Assembly: GCA_947650365.1 (NCBI GenBank)
Contig: CANTAL010000143.1
Coordinates: 744,001-808,000 of the forward strand
Reading direction: 5' to 3'
From: Chamaelirium japonicum
Taxonomy: Eukaryota > Streptophyta > Magnoliopsida > Liliales > Melanthiaceae
Length of the DNA: 64,000 bases
A program made the translations under genes and the position numbers. Below are positions 53,216-64,000 of this stretch, in pieces (the stretch's first letter is position 1; the number at the start of each line of letters is the position of its first letter). Below the pieces are notes generated by a model. It ran no database searches. It had not been told where the DNA came from and saw only the letters and a list, made by a program, of their open reading frames with translations.

Positions 53216-54606
53216 ACGATCCATTCTAATTACTTCGTCCGATTCAATCTAATTCATTCGCATGAATGTATCCATTCTAATTCATTCGTACAATCCATTC
53301 TATTTCATTCGTACGATCCATTCTTACTCATTCGTATGATCCATTCTAATTCATTCGTATGATCCATTCTAATTCATTCGTACGATCCATTCTAATTCAT
53401 TCGTACGATCCATTCTTATTCATTCATACGATCCATTCTAATTCATTCGCACAATCCATTCTAATTCATTCGTACAATCCATTCTAATTCATTCGTATGA
53501 TCCATTCTAACTCATTTGGTGGATCCATTCTAATTCATTCGTACGATTCATTCTAATTCATTCCCACGATCCATTCTAATTTATTCGTATGATCCATTCT
53601 AATTCATTCGTACGATCTATTCTAATTCATTCACACGAATGTAACCATTCTAATTCATTCATACGATTCATTCTAATTCATTCGTATGAGCTATTCTAAT
53701 TCATTCGTACGATACATTCTAATTCATTCGTACGATCCATTGTAATTCATTCATACAATCCATTTAGATTCATTCGAACAAATGTATCCATTCAAATTCA
53801 TTCGTACGATCCAGTCTAATTCATTCGTACGATCCATTCTAATTCCTTCGTACGATCCATTCTAATTCATTCGTACGATCTATTCTAATTCATTCGTACG
53901 ATCCATTCTAATTCATTCGTACGATCCATTCTAATTCATTCGTACGATCCATTCTAATTCATTCGTACAATTTATTCTAATTCATTCATACAATCCATTC
54001 TAATTCATTCGCACGAATGTATCCATTCTAATCCATTCGTACGATCCATTCTAATTCATTCGTAAGATCCATTCTAATTCATTCGTACGATCGATTCTAA
54101 TTCATTCATACGATCTATTCTAATTCATTCCTACAATCCATTCTAATTTATTTGCCCGATCCATTCTAATTCATTCATACGGTCCATTCTATTCGAATGG
54201 ATCATGCGATCCATTCGAATTCATTCGCACGATCCATTCTAATTCATTCATACGATCCATTCTAATTCATTCATACAATGCATTCTAATTCTTTCACACG
54301 ATCCATTCTAATTCATTCGTACGATCCATTCTAATTCATTCGTACAATCCATTCTATTTCATTTGTACGATCCATTCTTACTCATTCGTATGATCCATTC
54401 TAATTCATTCGTACGATCCATTCTAATTCATTTGTACGATCCATTCTAATTCATTCGTACAATCCTTTCTATTTCATTCGTACGATCCATTCTTACTCAT
54501 TCGTATGATCCATTCTAATTCATTCGCACAAATGTATCCATTCTAATTCATTCATACAATCCATTCAAATTCATTCCGTACGATCCATTCTAATTCATTC
54601 GTACGA
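53216..54606 (-). repeat. R-orientation block with dyad
   Basis: Dyad at 54191-54220. The last ~800 bp match 50.87-51.67 kb. Confidence 0.92.
54191..54220. repeat. Hairpin dyad, inverted context (ATGC loop)
   Basis: Perfect stem inside R units, duplicate of 51255. Confidence 0.88.
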
Positions 54607-54923
54607 TCGTACGAATGAATTAGAATGGATGGATATATTCGAGCGAATGAATTAGAATAGATCGTAGGAATGAATTAGAATGGATCATACGAATGAATTA
54701 GAATGGATCGTACGAATGAATTAAAATGGATCGTACGAATAAATTAGAATGGATACATTCGCCCGAATGAATTAGAATGGATCATACGAATGAGTAAGAA
54801 TGGATCGTACTAATGAAATAGAATAGATTGTACGAATGAATTAGAATGGATCCTACGAATAAATTAGAATAGATCGTGTGAAAGAATTAGAATGGATTGT
54901 ATGAATGAATTAGAATGAATTCG
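54607..54923 (+). repeat. F-orientation satellite block
   Basis: Between a GATC palindrome and a GAATTCGTACGATCC junction. Confidence 0.92.
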
Positions 54924-56619
54924 TACGATCCATTTGAATTCATTCGCACGATGCATTCTAATTCATTCGTACGATCCATTCTAATTCATTCATACAATCC
55001 ATTCTAATTCTTTCACATGATCCATTCTAATTCATTCGTAGGATCCATTCTAATTCATTCGTATAATCTATTCTATTTCATTCGTACGATCAATTCTTAC
55101 TCATTGGTATGATCCATTCTAATTCATTCAGACGAATGTATCCATTCTAATTTATTCGTACGATCCATTCTAATTCATTCGTACGATCCATTATAATTCA
55201 TTCGTCCGATCCATTCTAATTCATTCGTCCGATCCATTCTAATTCATTCGCACGAATGTATCCATTCTAATTCATTCGTACGATCCATTCTAATTCATTC
55301 GTACGATCCATTCTAATTCATTTGTAAGATCCATTCTAATTCATTCGTACGATCCATTCTAATTCATTCGGACGAATGTATCCATTCTAGTTCATTCGTA
55401 CGATCCATTCTAATTCATTCGTACGATCCATTCTAATTCATTCGCACGATCTATTCTAATTCATTCGTACGATCCATTCTAATTCATTCATACGATCCAT
55501 TCTAATTCATTCGTACGATCCACTCTAATTCATTCGCACAAATGTATCCATTCTAATTCATTCGTACGATCCATTCTAATTCATTCGCACGATCCATTCT
55601 AATTCATTCGTACGATCCATTCTAATTCATTCGCACAATCTGTTCTTATTCATTCGCACAATCTATTCTAATTCATTCGCACGAATGTATCCATTCTAAT
55701 TCATTCGTACGATCCATTCTAATTCATTCGTACGATCCATTCTAATTCATTCGTATGATACATTCTAATTAATTCGTATGATCCATTCTAATTCATTCGT
55801 ACGATCCATTCTAATTCATTCATACAATCCATTCTAATTCATTCGCACGAATGTATACATTCTAATTAATTCGTACGATCCATTCTAATTCATTTGTATG
55901 ATCTATTCTTATTCATTCGCACGATCCAGTCTAATTGATTCGCACGATCCATTCTAATTCATTCGCACGAATGTATCCATTCTAATTCATTCGTACGATC
56001 CATTCTAATTCATTAATATGATCCATTCTAATTCATTCGTATGATCCATTCTATTTCATATTCACAAAGGTATCCATTCTAATCCATTCGTAGGATCCAT
56101 TCTAATCCATTCGTACGATCCATTCTAATTCATTCGTACGATCCATTCTAATTCATTCGCTCGAATGTATCCATTCTAATCCATTCGTACGATCCATTCT
56201 AATCCATTCGTACGATCCATTCTAATTCATTCGTATAAATGTAATCATTCTAATTCATTCATTTGATCCATTCTAATTCATTTGTACGATCCATTCTAAT
56301 TAATTCGTCCGATCCATTCTAATTCATTCGCACGAATGTATACATTCTAATTCATTCGTACGATCCATTCTAATTCATTCGTACGATCCATTCATAAGAT
56401 CCATTCTAATTCATTCGTACGATCCATTCTAATTCATTCGTACGATCCATTCTAATTCATTCGCACGAATGTATCCATTCTAGTTCATTCATACGATCCA
56501 TTCTAATTTATTCGTACGATCCATTCTAATTCATTCGCACGATTCATTCTAATTCATTCGTACGATCAATTCTAATTCATTCGCACGAATGTATCCATTC
56601 TAATTCATTTGTACGATCC
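54924..56619 (-). repeat. R-orientation satellite block
   Basis: Carries a marker string at 56057-56269 and ends at GTACGATCCTGAATTAG. Confidence 0.93.
56057..56269 (-). repeat. Marker string of rare units, R form
   Basis: Same order, 800 bp before another copy. Confidence 0.8.
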
Positions 56620-56785
56620 TGAATTAGAATGGATCGTACGAATGAATTAGAATGGATACCTTTGTGCATATGAATTAGAATGGATCGTACGAATGAATTA
56701 GAATGGATCATATTAATGAATTAGAATGGATCGTACGAATGAATTAGAATGGATACATTTGTGCGAATGAATTAGAATGGATCGT
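56620..56785 (+). repeat. Short F-orientation block, left arm and spacer of a palindrome
   Basis: Left arm plus spacer of the 309-bp palindrome centred near 56775. Confidence 0.93.
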
Positions 56786-56929
56786 GCACGAATGTATCCA
56801 TTCTAATTCATTCGTACGATCCATTCTAATTCATTAATATGATCCATTCTAATTCATTCGTATGATCCATTCTAATTCATATGCACAAAGGTATCCATTC
56901 TAATCCATTCGTAGGATCCATTCTAATCC
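56621..56929. repeat. Near-perfect palindrome, 144-bp arms, 21-nt spacer
   Basis: Left arm 56621-56764 and right arm 56786-56929 are reverse complements with about five mismatches by eye. The spacer is 56765-56785. The arms keep a specific order of rare units (ATACCTTTGTGCATATG, CATATTAATG, a 28-bp unit), so this is a true inverted duplication rather than generic similarity between F and R units. It could extrude as a cruciform. Confidence 0.85.
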
Positions 56930-57663
56930 ATTCGTACGATCCATTCTAATTCATTCGTACGATCCATTCTAATTCATTCGCTCGAATGTATCCATTCTAA
57001 TCCATTCGTACGATCCATTTTAATCCATTCGTACGATCCATTCTAATTCATTCGCATGAATGTAACCATTCTAATTCATTCATTTGATCCATTCTAATTC
57101 ATTCGTCCGATCCATTCTAATTCATTCGCACAAATGTATCCATTCTAATTCATTCGTACGATCCATTCTAATTCATTCGTACGATCGATTCTAATTCATT
57201 CGTAAGATCCATTCTAATTCATTCGTACAATCCATTCTAATTCATTCGTACGATCCATTCTAATTCATTCGCACAAATGTATCCGTTCTAGTTCATTCGT
57301 ACGATCCATTCTAATTCATTCGTACGATTCATTCTAATTCATTCGCACGATCCATTCTAATTCATTCGTACGATCCATTCTAATTCTTTCACACGATCCA
57401 TTCTAATTCATTCGTACGATCCATTTTAATTCATTCGTACGATCCATTCTAATTCATTCGTACGATCCATTCTAATTTCTTCGTACGATCCATTCTAATT
57501 CATTTATACAATCCATTCTAATTCTTTCACACGATCCATTCTAATTCATTCGTACGATCCATTCTAATTCATTCGTGTAATCCATTCTATTTCATTCGTA
57601 CGATCCATTCTTACTCATTCATAGGATCCATTCTAATTCATTCACACGAACGTATCCATTCGT
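56786..57663 (-). repeat. R-orientation satellite block
   Basis: First 144 bp form the right arm of the palindrome. The marker string is complete at 56878-57090. Confidence 0.93.
56878..57090 (-). repeat. Marker string of rare units, R form
   Basis: Begins inside the right arm of the 56621-56929 palindrome. Confidence 0.8.
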
Positions 57664-59000
57664 ACGAATGAATTAGAATAGATTGTACGAATGAATTAGA
57701 ATGGATCGTACGAATGAATTAGAATAGATCGTACGAAGGAATTAGAATGGATCGTACGAATGAATTAGAATGGATCGTACGAATGAATTAGAATGGATCG
57801 TACGAAGGAATTAGAATGGATCGTACGAATGAATTAGAATGGATATATTCGTGCAAATGAATTAGAATGGATCGTATGAATGTATTAGAATTGATCATAT
57901 GAGTGAATTAGAATGGATCGTACGAATGAATTAGAATGGATTGTATGAATGAATTAGAATGGATCATAAGAATGAATTAGAATGGATCGTACGAATGAAT
58001 TAGAATGGATCGTGCGAATGAATTAGAATGGATCGTACGAATGAATTAGAATGGATCGTACGAATGAACTAGAAAGGATACATTCGTGCGAATGAATTAG
58101 AATGGATCGTACGAATGAATTAGAATGGATCGTACGAATGGATTAGAATGGATCATACGAATGAATTAGAATGGATCGTGCGAATGAATTAGAATGGATC
58201 GAACGAATGAATTAGAATGGATATATTCGAGCGAATGAATTAGAATAGATCGTAGGAATGAATTAGAATGGATCATACGAACGAATTAGAATGGATCGTA
58301 CGAACGAATTAGAATGGATCGTACGAACGAATTAGAATGGATCATATGAACAAATTAGAATGGATCGTACGAATGAATTAGAATGGATACATTCGAGCGA
58401 ATGAATTAGAATGGATCGTACGAATGAATTAGAATAGATCATAGGAATGAATTAGAATGGACCGTGCAAATGAATTAGAATGGATACATTCGTGCGAATG
58501 AATTAGAATGGATCGTGCGAATGAATTAGAATGGATCGTACGAATGAATTAGAATGGATATATTTGAACGAATAAATTAGAATGGATCATACGAATAAAT
58601 TAGAATGGATCGTACGAATGAATTAGAATGGATAGTGCGAATGAATTAGAATGGATCGTACGAATGAATTAGAATGGATACATTCGTGCGAATGAATTAG
58701 AATGGATCATACGAATGAGTAAGAATGGATCGTACGAATGAAATAGAATGGATTATACAAATGAATTAGAATGCATACATTCGTGCGAATGAATTAGAAT
58801 GGATCGTATGTACGAATGAATTAGAATAGATACATTCGTGCGAATGAATTAGAATGGATCGTACGAATGAATTAAAATGGATCGTGTGAATGAATTAGAA
58901 TGGATCATACGAATGAATTAGAATGGATCGTACGAATGAACTAGAATGGATACATTCGTGGGAATAAATTAGAATAGATCGTACGAATGAATTAGAATGG
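57300..59000. repeat. Distant copy of about 4.6-6.1 kb
   Basis: The R-to-F junction and rare tails ATATTCGAGC, ATATTTGAAC and ATCGTATGTAC follow in the same order as in 4.6-6.12 kb. The offset is about 52.7-52.9 kb and changes by ~190 bp through inserted units. Confidence 0.75.
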
Positions 59001-60160
59001 ATCGTACGAATGAATTAGAATGGATCTTACAAATGAATTAGAATGGATCGTACGAATAAATTAAAATGGATCGTATGAATGGTTTAGAATGGATACATTC
59101 GTGCGAATGAATTAGAATGGATCGGACGAATGAATTAGAATGGATCGTACGAATGAATTAGAATGGATCAAATGAATGAATTAGAATGGTTACATTCATG
59201 CGAATGAATTAGAATAGATCGTACGAATGGATTAGAATGGATCGTACGAATGGATTAGAATGGATACATTCGTGCGAATGAATTAGAATGGATCATACGA
59301 ATGAGTAAGAATAGATCGTACGAATGAAATAGAATGGATTGTACGAATGAATTAGAATGGATCGTGCGAATGAATTTGAATGGATTGTACGAATGAATTA
59401 GAATGGATCGTGCTAATGAATTAGAATTGATCGTACGAATGAAATAGAATGGATTGTACGAATGATTTAGAATGGATCGTACGAATGAATTAGAATGGAT
59501 CGTACGAATGATTTAGAATGGATACATTCGTACGAATGAATTAGAATGGATCATACAAATGAGTAAGAATGGATCGTACGAATGAAATAGAATGGATTGT
59601 ACGAATGAATTAGAATGGATTCGTACGAATGAATTAGAATGGATACATTCGTGCGAATGAATTAGAATGGATCGTACCAATGAGTAAGAATGGATCGTAC
59701 GAATGAAATAGAATGGATTGTTCGAATGAATTAGAGTGGATCGTACGAATGAATTAGAATGGATCGTGTGAAAGAACTAGAATGGATTGTATGAATGAAT
59801 TAGAATAGATCGTATGAATGAATTAAAATGGATCGTACGAATGAATTAGAATGGATCGTACGAATGAATTAGAATGGATACATTCGTGCGAATGAATTAG
59901 AATGGATCGTATGAATGAATTAGAATAGATTGTGCGAATGAATTAGAATGGATCGTACGAATGAATTAGAATGGATAGATTCGTGCGAATAAATTAGAAT
60001 GGATTGTATGAATGAATTAGAATGGATCGTACGAATGAATTAGAATGGATCGTACGAATGAATTAGAATAGATTGCGCGAATGAATTAGAATGGATCATG
60101 CGAATGAAATAGAATGGATACAAATGAATTAGAATGGATCATACGAATGAATTAGAATGA
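57664..60160 (+). repeat. Longest F-orientation block
   Basis: 2.5 kb without a switch. The left part copies 4969-6124 and the right end copies ~2.3-2.63 kb. Confidence 0.93.
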
Positions 60161-60329
60161 CGATCCATTCTTACTCATTCGTATGATCCATTCTAATTTA
60201 TTCGCACGAATGTATCCATTCTAACTCATTCGTACGCATAATTCATTCGTACGGTCCATTCTAATTCATTCGCACAATCCATTCTATTTCATTCGTACGA
60301 TCCATTCTTACTCATTCGTATGATCCATT
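60161..60329 (-). repeat. Short R-orientation satellite block
   Basis: Between GACGATCC (as at 2626) and CCATTATGGATAC. Confidence 0.9.
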
Positions 60330-61422
60330 ATGGATACATTCGTGCGAATGAATTAGAATGGATCATACGAATGAGTAAGAATGGATCGTACGAATGAAAT
60401 AGAATGGATTGTGCGAATGAATTAGAATGGATCGTACGAATGAATTAGAATAGTTCGTGTGAAAGAATTAGAATGGATTGTATGAATGAATTAGAATGGA
60501 TCGTATGAATGAATTAGAATGGATCGTACGAATGAATTAGAATGGATACATTCGCGAATGAATTAGAATGGATCGTACGGATGAATTAGAATGGATCGTA
60601 CGAATGAATTAGAATGGATCTTACGAATGAATTAGAATGGATCGTACGAATGAATTAGAATGGATCGTACGAATGAATTAGAATGGATACATTTGTGCGA
60701 ATGAATTAGAATGGATCGTACGAATGAATTAGAATGGATCGTATGAATGAATTAGAATGGATCGTAGGAAGGAATTAGAATGGAGCGTACGAATGAATTA
60801 GAATGGATATATTCGTGCAAATGAATTAGAATGGATCGTATGAATGTATTAGAATGGATCGTATGAGTTAATTAGAATGGATCGTGCGAATGAATTAGAA
60901 TAGATTGTATGAGTGAATTAGAATGGATCGTACAAATGAATTAGAATGGATCATACGAATTAATTAGAATGGATCATACGAATGAATTAGAATGGATCGT
61001 ACGAATGAATTAGAATTAGAATGGATATATTCGTGCGAATGAATTAGAATGGATACATTCGTGCGAAAGAATTAGAATAGATCGTATGAATGAATTAGAA
61101 TGGATCCTATGAATGAATTAGAATGGATCGTGCGAATGAATTAGAATGGATCGTACGAATGAATTAGAATGGATACATTCGTGCGAATAAATTAGAATGG
61201 ATCGGACGAATGAATTAGAATGGATCGTACGAATGAATTAGAATGGATCAAATGAATGAATTAGAATGGTTACATTCATGCGAATGAATTAGAATGGATC
61301 GTACGAATGGATTAGAATGGATCATACGAATGGATTAGAATGGATACATTCGAGCGAATGAATTAGAATGGATCGTACGAATGAATTAGAATGGATCGTA
61401 CGAATGAATTAGAATGAATTCG
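60330..61422 (+). repeat. F-orientation satellite block
   Basis: Starts at CCATTATGGATAC and ends at GAATTCGTACGATCC. Partial marker string near 61245-61352. Confidence 0.92.
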
Positions 61423-61846
61423 TACGATCCATTCGAATTCATTCGCACGATCCATTCTAATTCATTCATACGATCCATTCTAATTCATTCATACAATCCA
61501 TTCTAATTCTTTCACACGATCCATTCTAATTCATTCGTAGGATCCATTTTAATTCATTCGTACAATCTATTCTATTTTATTCGTACGATCCATTCTTACT
61601 CATTCGTTTGATCCATTCTAATTCATTCGGACGAATGTATCCATTCTAATTTATTTGTACGATCCATTCTAATTCATTCGTACGATCCATTCTAATTCAT
61701 TCGTACGATCCATTCTTACTCATTCGTATGATCCATTCTAATTCATTCGTACGATCCATTCTAATTCATTCGTACGATCCATTCTAATTCATTCGCACAA
61801 TCTATTCTAATTCATTCGTACGATCCATTCTAATTCATTCGTACGA
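61423..61846 (-). repeat. R-orientation satellite block
   Basis: Short form of 35903-36856. Ends in the GATC palindrome. Confidence 0.92.
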
Positions 61847-61999
61847 TCGTACGAATGAATTAGAATGGATCGTACGGAAAGAATTAGAATGGATTGTATG
61901 AATGAATTAGAATGGATACATTCGTGCGAATGAATTAGAATGGATGATACGAATGAGTAAGAATGGATCGTACGAATGAAATAGAATGGATTAGAATGG

Positions 62000-62230
62000 A
62001 TCATAAGAATGAGTAAGAATGGATCGTACAATTGAAATAGAATGGATTGTACGAATGAATTAGAATGGATCGTACGAATGAATTAGAATGGATCGTACAA
62101 ATGAATTAGAATGGATCATAAGAATGAGTAAGAATGGATCGTACAATTGAAATAGAATGGATTGTACGAATGAATTAGAATGGATCGTACGAATGAATTA
62201 TAATGGATCGTGTGAAAGAATTAGAATGCA
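62000..62230 (+). repeat. 115-bp direct duplication
   Basis: Rare tails ATCATAAG and CGTACAATTG recur exactly five 23-bp units apart (62001 and 62116). Confidence 0.8.
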
Positions 62231-62288
62231 TTGTATGAATGAATTAGAATGGATCGTATGAATGAATTAGAATGGATCGTGCGAATGA

Positions 62289-62318
62289 ATTCGAATGGAT
62301 CGCATGATCCATTCGAAT
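62289..62318. repeat. Hairpin dyad, 13-bp stem, GCAT loop
   Basis: Perfect stem in the last 36857-type block. Confidence 0.88.
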
Positions 62319-63199
62319 AGAATGGATCGTATGAATGAATTAGAATGGGTCGGGCGAATGAATTAGAATGGATTGTAGGAATGAATTAGAATGGATCGTA
62401 TGAATTAATTAGAATGGATCGTATGAATGAATTAGAATGGATCGTGCGAATGAATTAGATTGGATCGAACGAATGAATTAGAATAGATCGTATGAATGAA
62501 TTAGAATGGATCATATGAATGAATTAGAATGGATCATACGAATGAGTAAGAATGGATCGTACGAATGAAATAGAATGGATGGTACGAATGAATTAGAATG
62601 GATACATTCGTGCGAATGAATTAGAATGGATCGTACGAATGAAGTAGAATGGATCGTACGAATGAATTAGAATGGATCGTACGAATGAATTAGAATGCAT
62701 CGTACGAAAGAATTAGAATAGATATATTCGTGCGAATGAATTAGAATGGATCGTACGAATGAATTAGATTGAATCGTACGAATGAATTTGAATGGATACA
62801 TTTGTGCGAATGAATCTAAATGGATCGTACGAATCGTACGAATGATTGTATGAATGAATTAGAATGGTTACATTCGTGCGAATGAATTAGAATAGATCGT
62901 ACGAATGAATTAGAATGGATCGTACGAATAAATTAGAATGGATCGTGGGAATGAATTAGAATGGATCGTACGAATGAATTAAAATGGATCCACCGAATGA
63001 GTTAGAATGGGTCATACGAATGAATTAGAATGGATTATACGAATGAATTAGAATGGATTGTGCGAATGAATTCGAATGGATCGTATGAATGAATAAGAAT
63101 GGATCATACGAATGAATTAGAATGGATCATGCGAATGAATTAGCATGAATCGTACGAATGTATTAGAATGGATCATACGAATGAATGAGAATGAATCGT

Positions 63200-63963
63200 A
63201 CGATCCATTCTAATTTATTCGTACGATCCATTCTAATTCATTCGCACGAATGTATCCATTCTAGTTCATTCGTACGATCCATTCTAGTTCATTCGTACGA
63301 TCCATTCTAATTCATTCATACGATCCATTCTAATTCATTCGTATGATCCATTCTAATTAATTCGTATGATCCATTCTAATTCATTCGTACGATCCATTCT
63401 AATTCATTCATACAATCCATTCTAATTCATTCGCACGAATGTATCCATTCTAATTAATTCGTACGATCCATTCTAATTCATTCGTATGATCCATTCTTAT
63501 TCATTCGCACGATCCAGTCTAATGGATTCGCACGATCCATTCTAATTCATTCGCACGAATGTATCCATTCTAATTCATTAATATGATCCATTCTAATTCA
63601 TTCGTACGATCCATTCTAATTCATTCGTACGATCCATTCTAATTCATTCGCACGATCCATTCTAATTCATTCGTACAATCTATTCTATTTCATTCGTACG
63701 ATCCATTCTTACTCATTCGTATGATCCATTCTAATTCATTCGGACGAATGTATCCATTCTAATTTATTCGTACGATCCATTCAAATTCATTCATACGATC
63801 CATTCTAATTCATTCGTACGATCCATTCTAATTCATTCGTCCGATCCATTCTAATTCATTCGCACGAATGTATCCAATCTAATTCATTCGTACGGTCCAT
63901 TCTAATTCATTCGTACAATCCATTCTATTTCATTCGTATGATCCATTCTTACTCATTCGTATG
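63200..63963 (-). repeat. R-orientation satellite block
   Basis: Copy of 38189-39006 and 44977-45770, but the end junction differs (CGTATGAATGGATAC). Confidence 0.92.
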
Positions 63964-64000
63964 AATGGATACATTCGTGCGAATGAATTAGAATGGATTG
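63964..64000 (+). repeat. F-orientation satellite block, cut by window end
   Basis: Start of a further F block. It shows that the array continues past the window. Confidence 0.85.

Larger units (their letters stand above)
61847..63199 (+). repeat. F-orientation block with dyad
   Basis: Copy of 36857-38188, with a dyad at 62289-62318 and a local 115-bp (five-unit) duplication at about 62000-62230. Confidence 0.92.
1..64000. repeat. Satellite DNA array, 23-bp and 28-bp units in mixed orientation
   Basis: Every part of the window is built from one short unit. The 23-bp form is GAATGAATTAGAATGG followed by a 7-bp tail, usually ATCGTAC. The 28-bp form keeps the head and has the tail ATACATTCGTGC. 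Units join so that tail and next head make CGTACGAATG, with a palindromic CGTACG core. Common variants are tails ATCATAC, ATTGTAC, ATCGTAT, ATCGTGC and ATCCTAC, and heads GAATGAGTAAG, GAATGAAATAG, GAAAGAATTAG, GAAGGAATTAG and GAATGGATTAG. The array continues past both ends. Base composition is AT-rich, with about two CpG per unit. No gene or unique sequence interrupts it. The family is not recognised; the unit has a GAATG-like subrepeat reminiscent of simple pentamer satellites, but a link to any known family is not shown. Confidence 0.98.

Noticed and set aside
1-64000. CRISPR array
   Set aside because: Repeats abut directly and there are no unique spacers of constant length. Orientation flips and 23/28-bp unit mixing do not fit.
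1-64000. CENP-B box
   Set aside because: TTCGTACGA resembles the first half of the box, but the required CGGG part is absent from the unit.
1-64000. Human-type satellite II/III (GGAAT repeat)
   Set aside because: The unit has GAATG-like pieces but a fixed 23-bp structure with AATTAG and CGTACG that those satellites lack. Identity is not supported.
1-64000. Bovine-type satellite with a 23-bp subrepeat
   Set aside because: Only the period is alike. I cannot match the sequence from memory, so no claim is made.
1-64000. Telomere or subtelomere repeat
   Set aside because: No TTAGGG-like or other known telomeric unit was seen.
1-64000. Heat-shock elements or other promoter motifs
   Set aside because: GAA and TTC triplets are frequent but their spacing (TTCGTACGAA, four bases apart) does not match the heat-shock spacing. 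Any motif here is a repeat by-product.
1-64000. Orientation switches as assembly errors
   Set aside because: Not excluded, but the same junctions recur with shared flanks in many places and in both orientations, and many switches lie within duplicated segments. This is hard to explain by random misjoins.

Overview
The whole window is one satellite DNA array. I find no gene, RNA gene, recognisable transposon or unique sequence longer than a few bases in its 64 kb. The array runs off both ends of the window. The basic unit is 23 bp: GAATGAATTAGAATGG plus a 7-bp tail, usually ATCGTAC. A second unit of 28 bp has the same 16-bp head and the tail ATACATTCGTGC. Roughly 2,700 units are present by length, each differing from consensus at a few positions. 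This is heterochromatin-type DNA of a eukaryote. Much of the variation is CG to TG or CA in the CGTACG core, which suggests a genome with CpG methylation (vertebrate, plant or similar). I do not recognise the satellite family and cannot name the species.

The striking feature is orientation. Instead of running head to tail, the array is a mosaic of 41 blocks in one direction (called F, GAATGAATTAG on the + strand) and 40 in the other (R, CTAATTCATTC on the + strand). That makes 80 switches in 64 kb. Blocks run from about 40 bp to 3.7 kb (R, 31745-35470). F covers about 46% of the window and R about 54%. Switches fall mostly at the unit's palindromic core CGTACG or at the GATC beside it, so many junctions are short perfect palindromes.

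Layout: 1-9.1 kb is mainly long F blocks broken by R blocks. 9.1-20.8 kb holds a tandem duplication of a mixed F/R segment of about 4.9-5.1 kb. 19.3-27.1 kb holds an overlapping tandem duplication of about 3.8-3.9 kb. 27.5-31.7 kb switches rapidly, then comes the long R block to 35.5 kb. 36.9-41.6 and 43.6-47.8 kb are two copies of a higher-order unit, with partial copies at 51.7-53.2 and 61.8-64.0 kb. 48-57.7 kb is mainly R and includes a near-perfect palindrome with 144-bp arms (56621-56929). 57.7-63.2 kb is mainly F and shares a stretch with 4.6-6.1 kb.

The same few junctions recur in many places, and at least five types occur in both orientations as exact or near-exact reverse complements. 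I infer that the array grew by repeated rounds of inversion and multi-kilobase duplication, probably through its palindromic core. Open reading frames of up to 89 codons are by-products of the repeat. They read the same 23-residue pattern on the CTAATTCATTC-bearing strand and end at the array's own stop codons.
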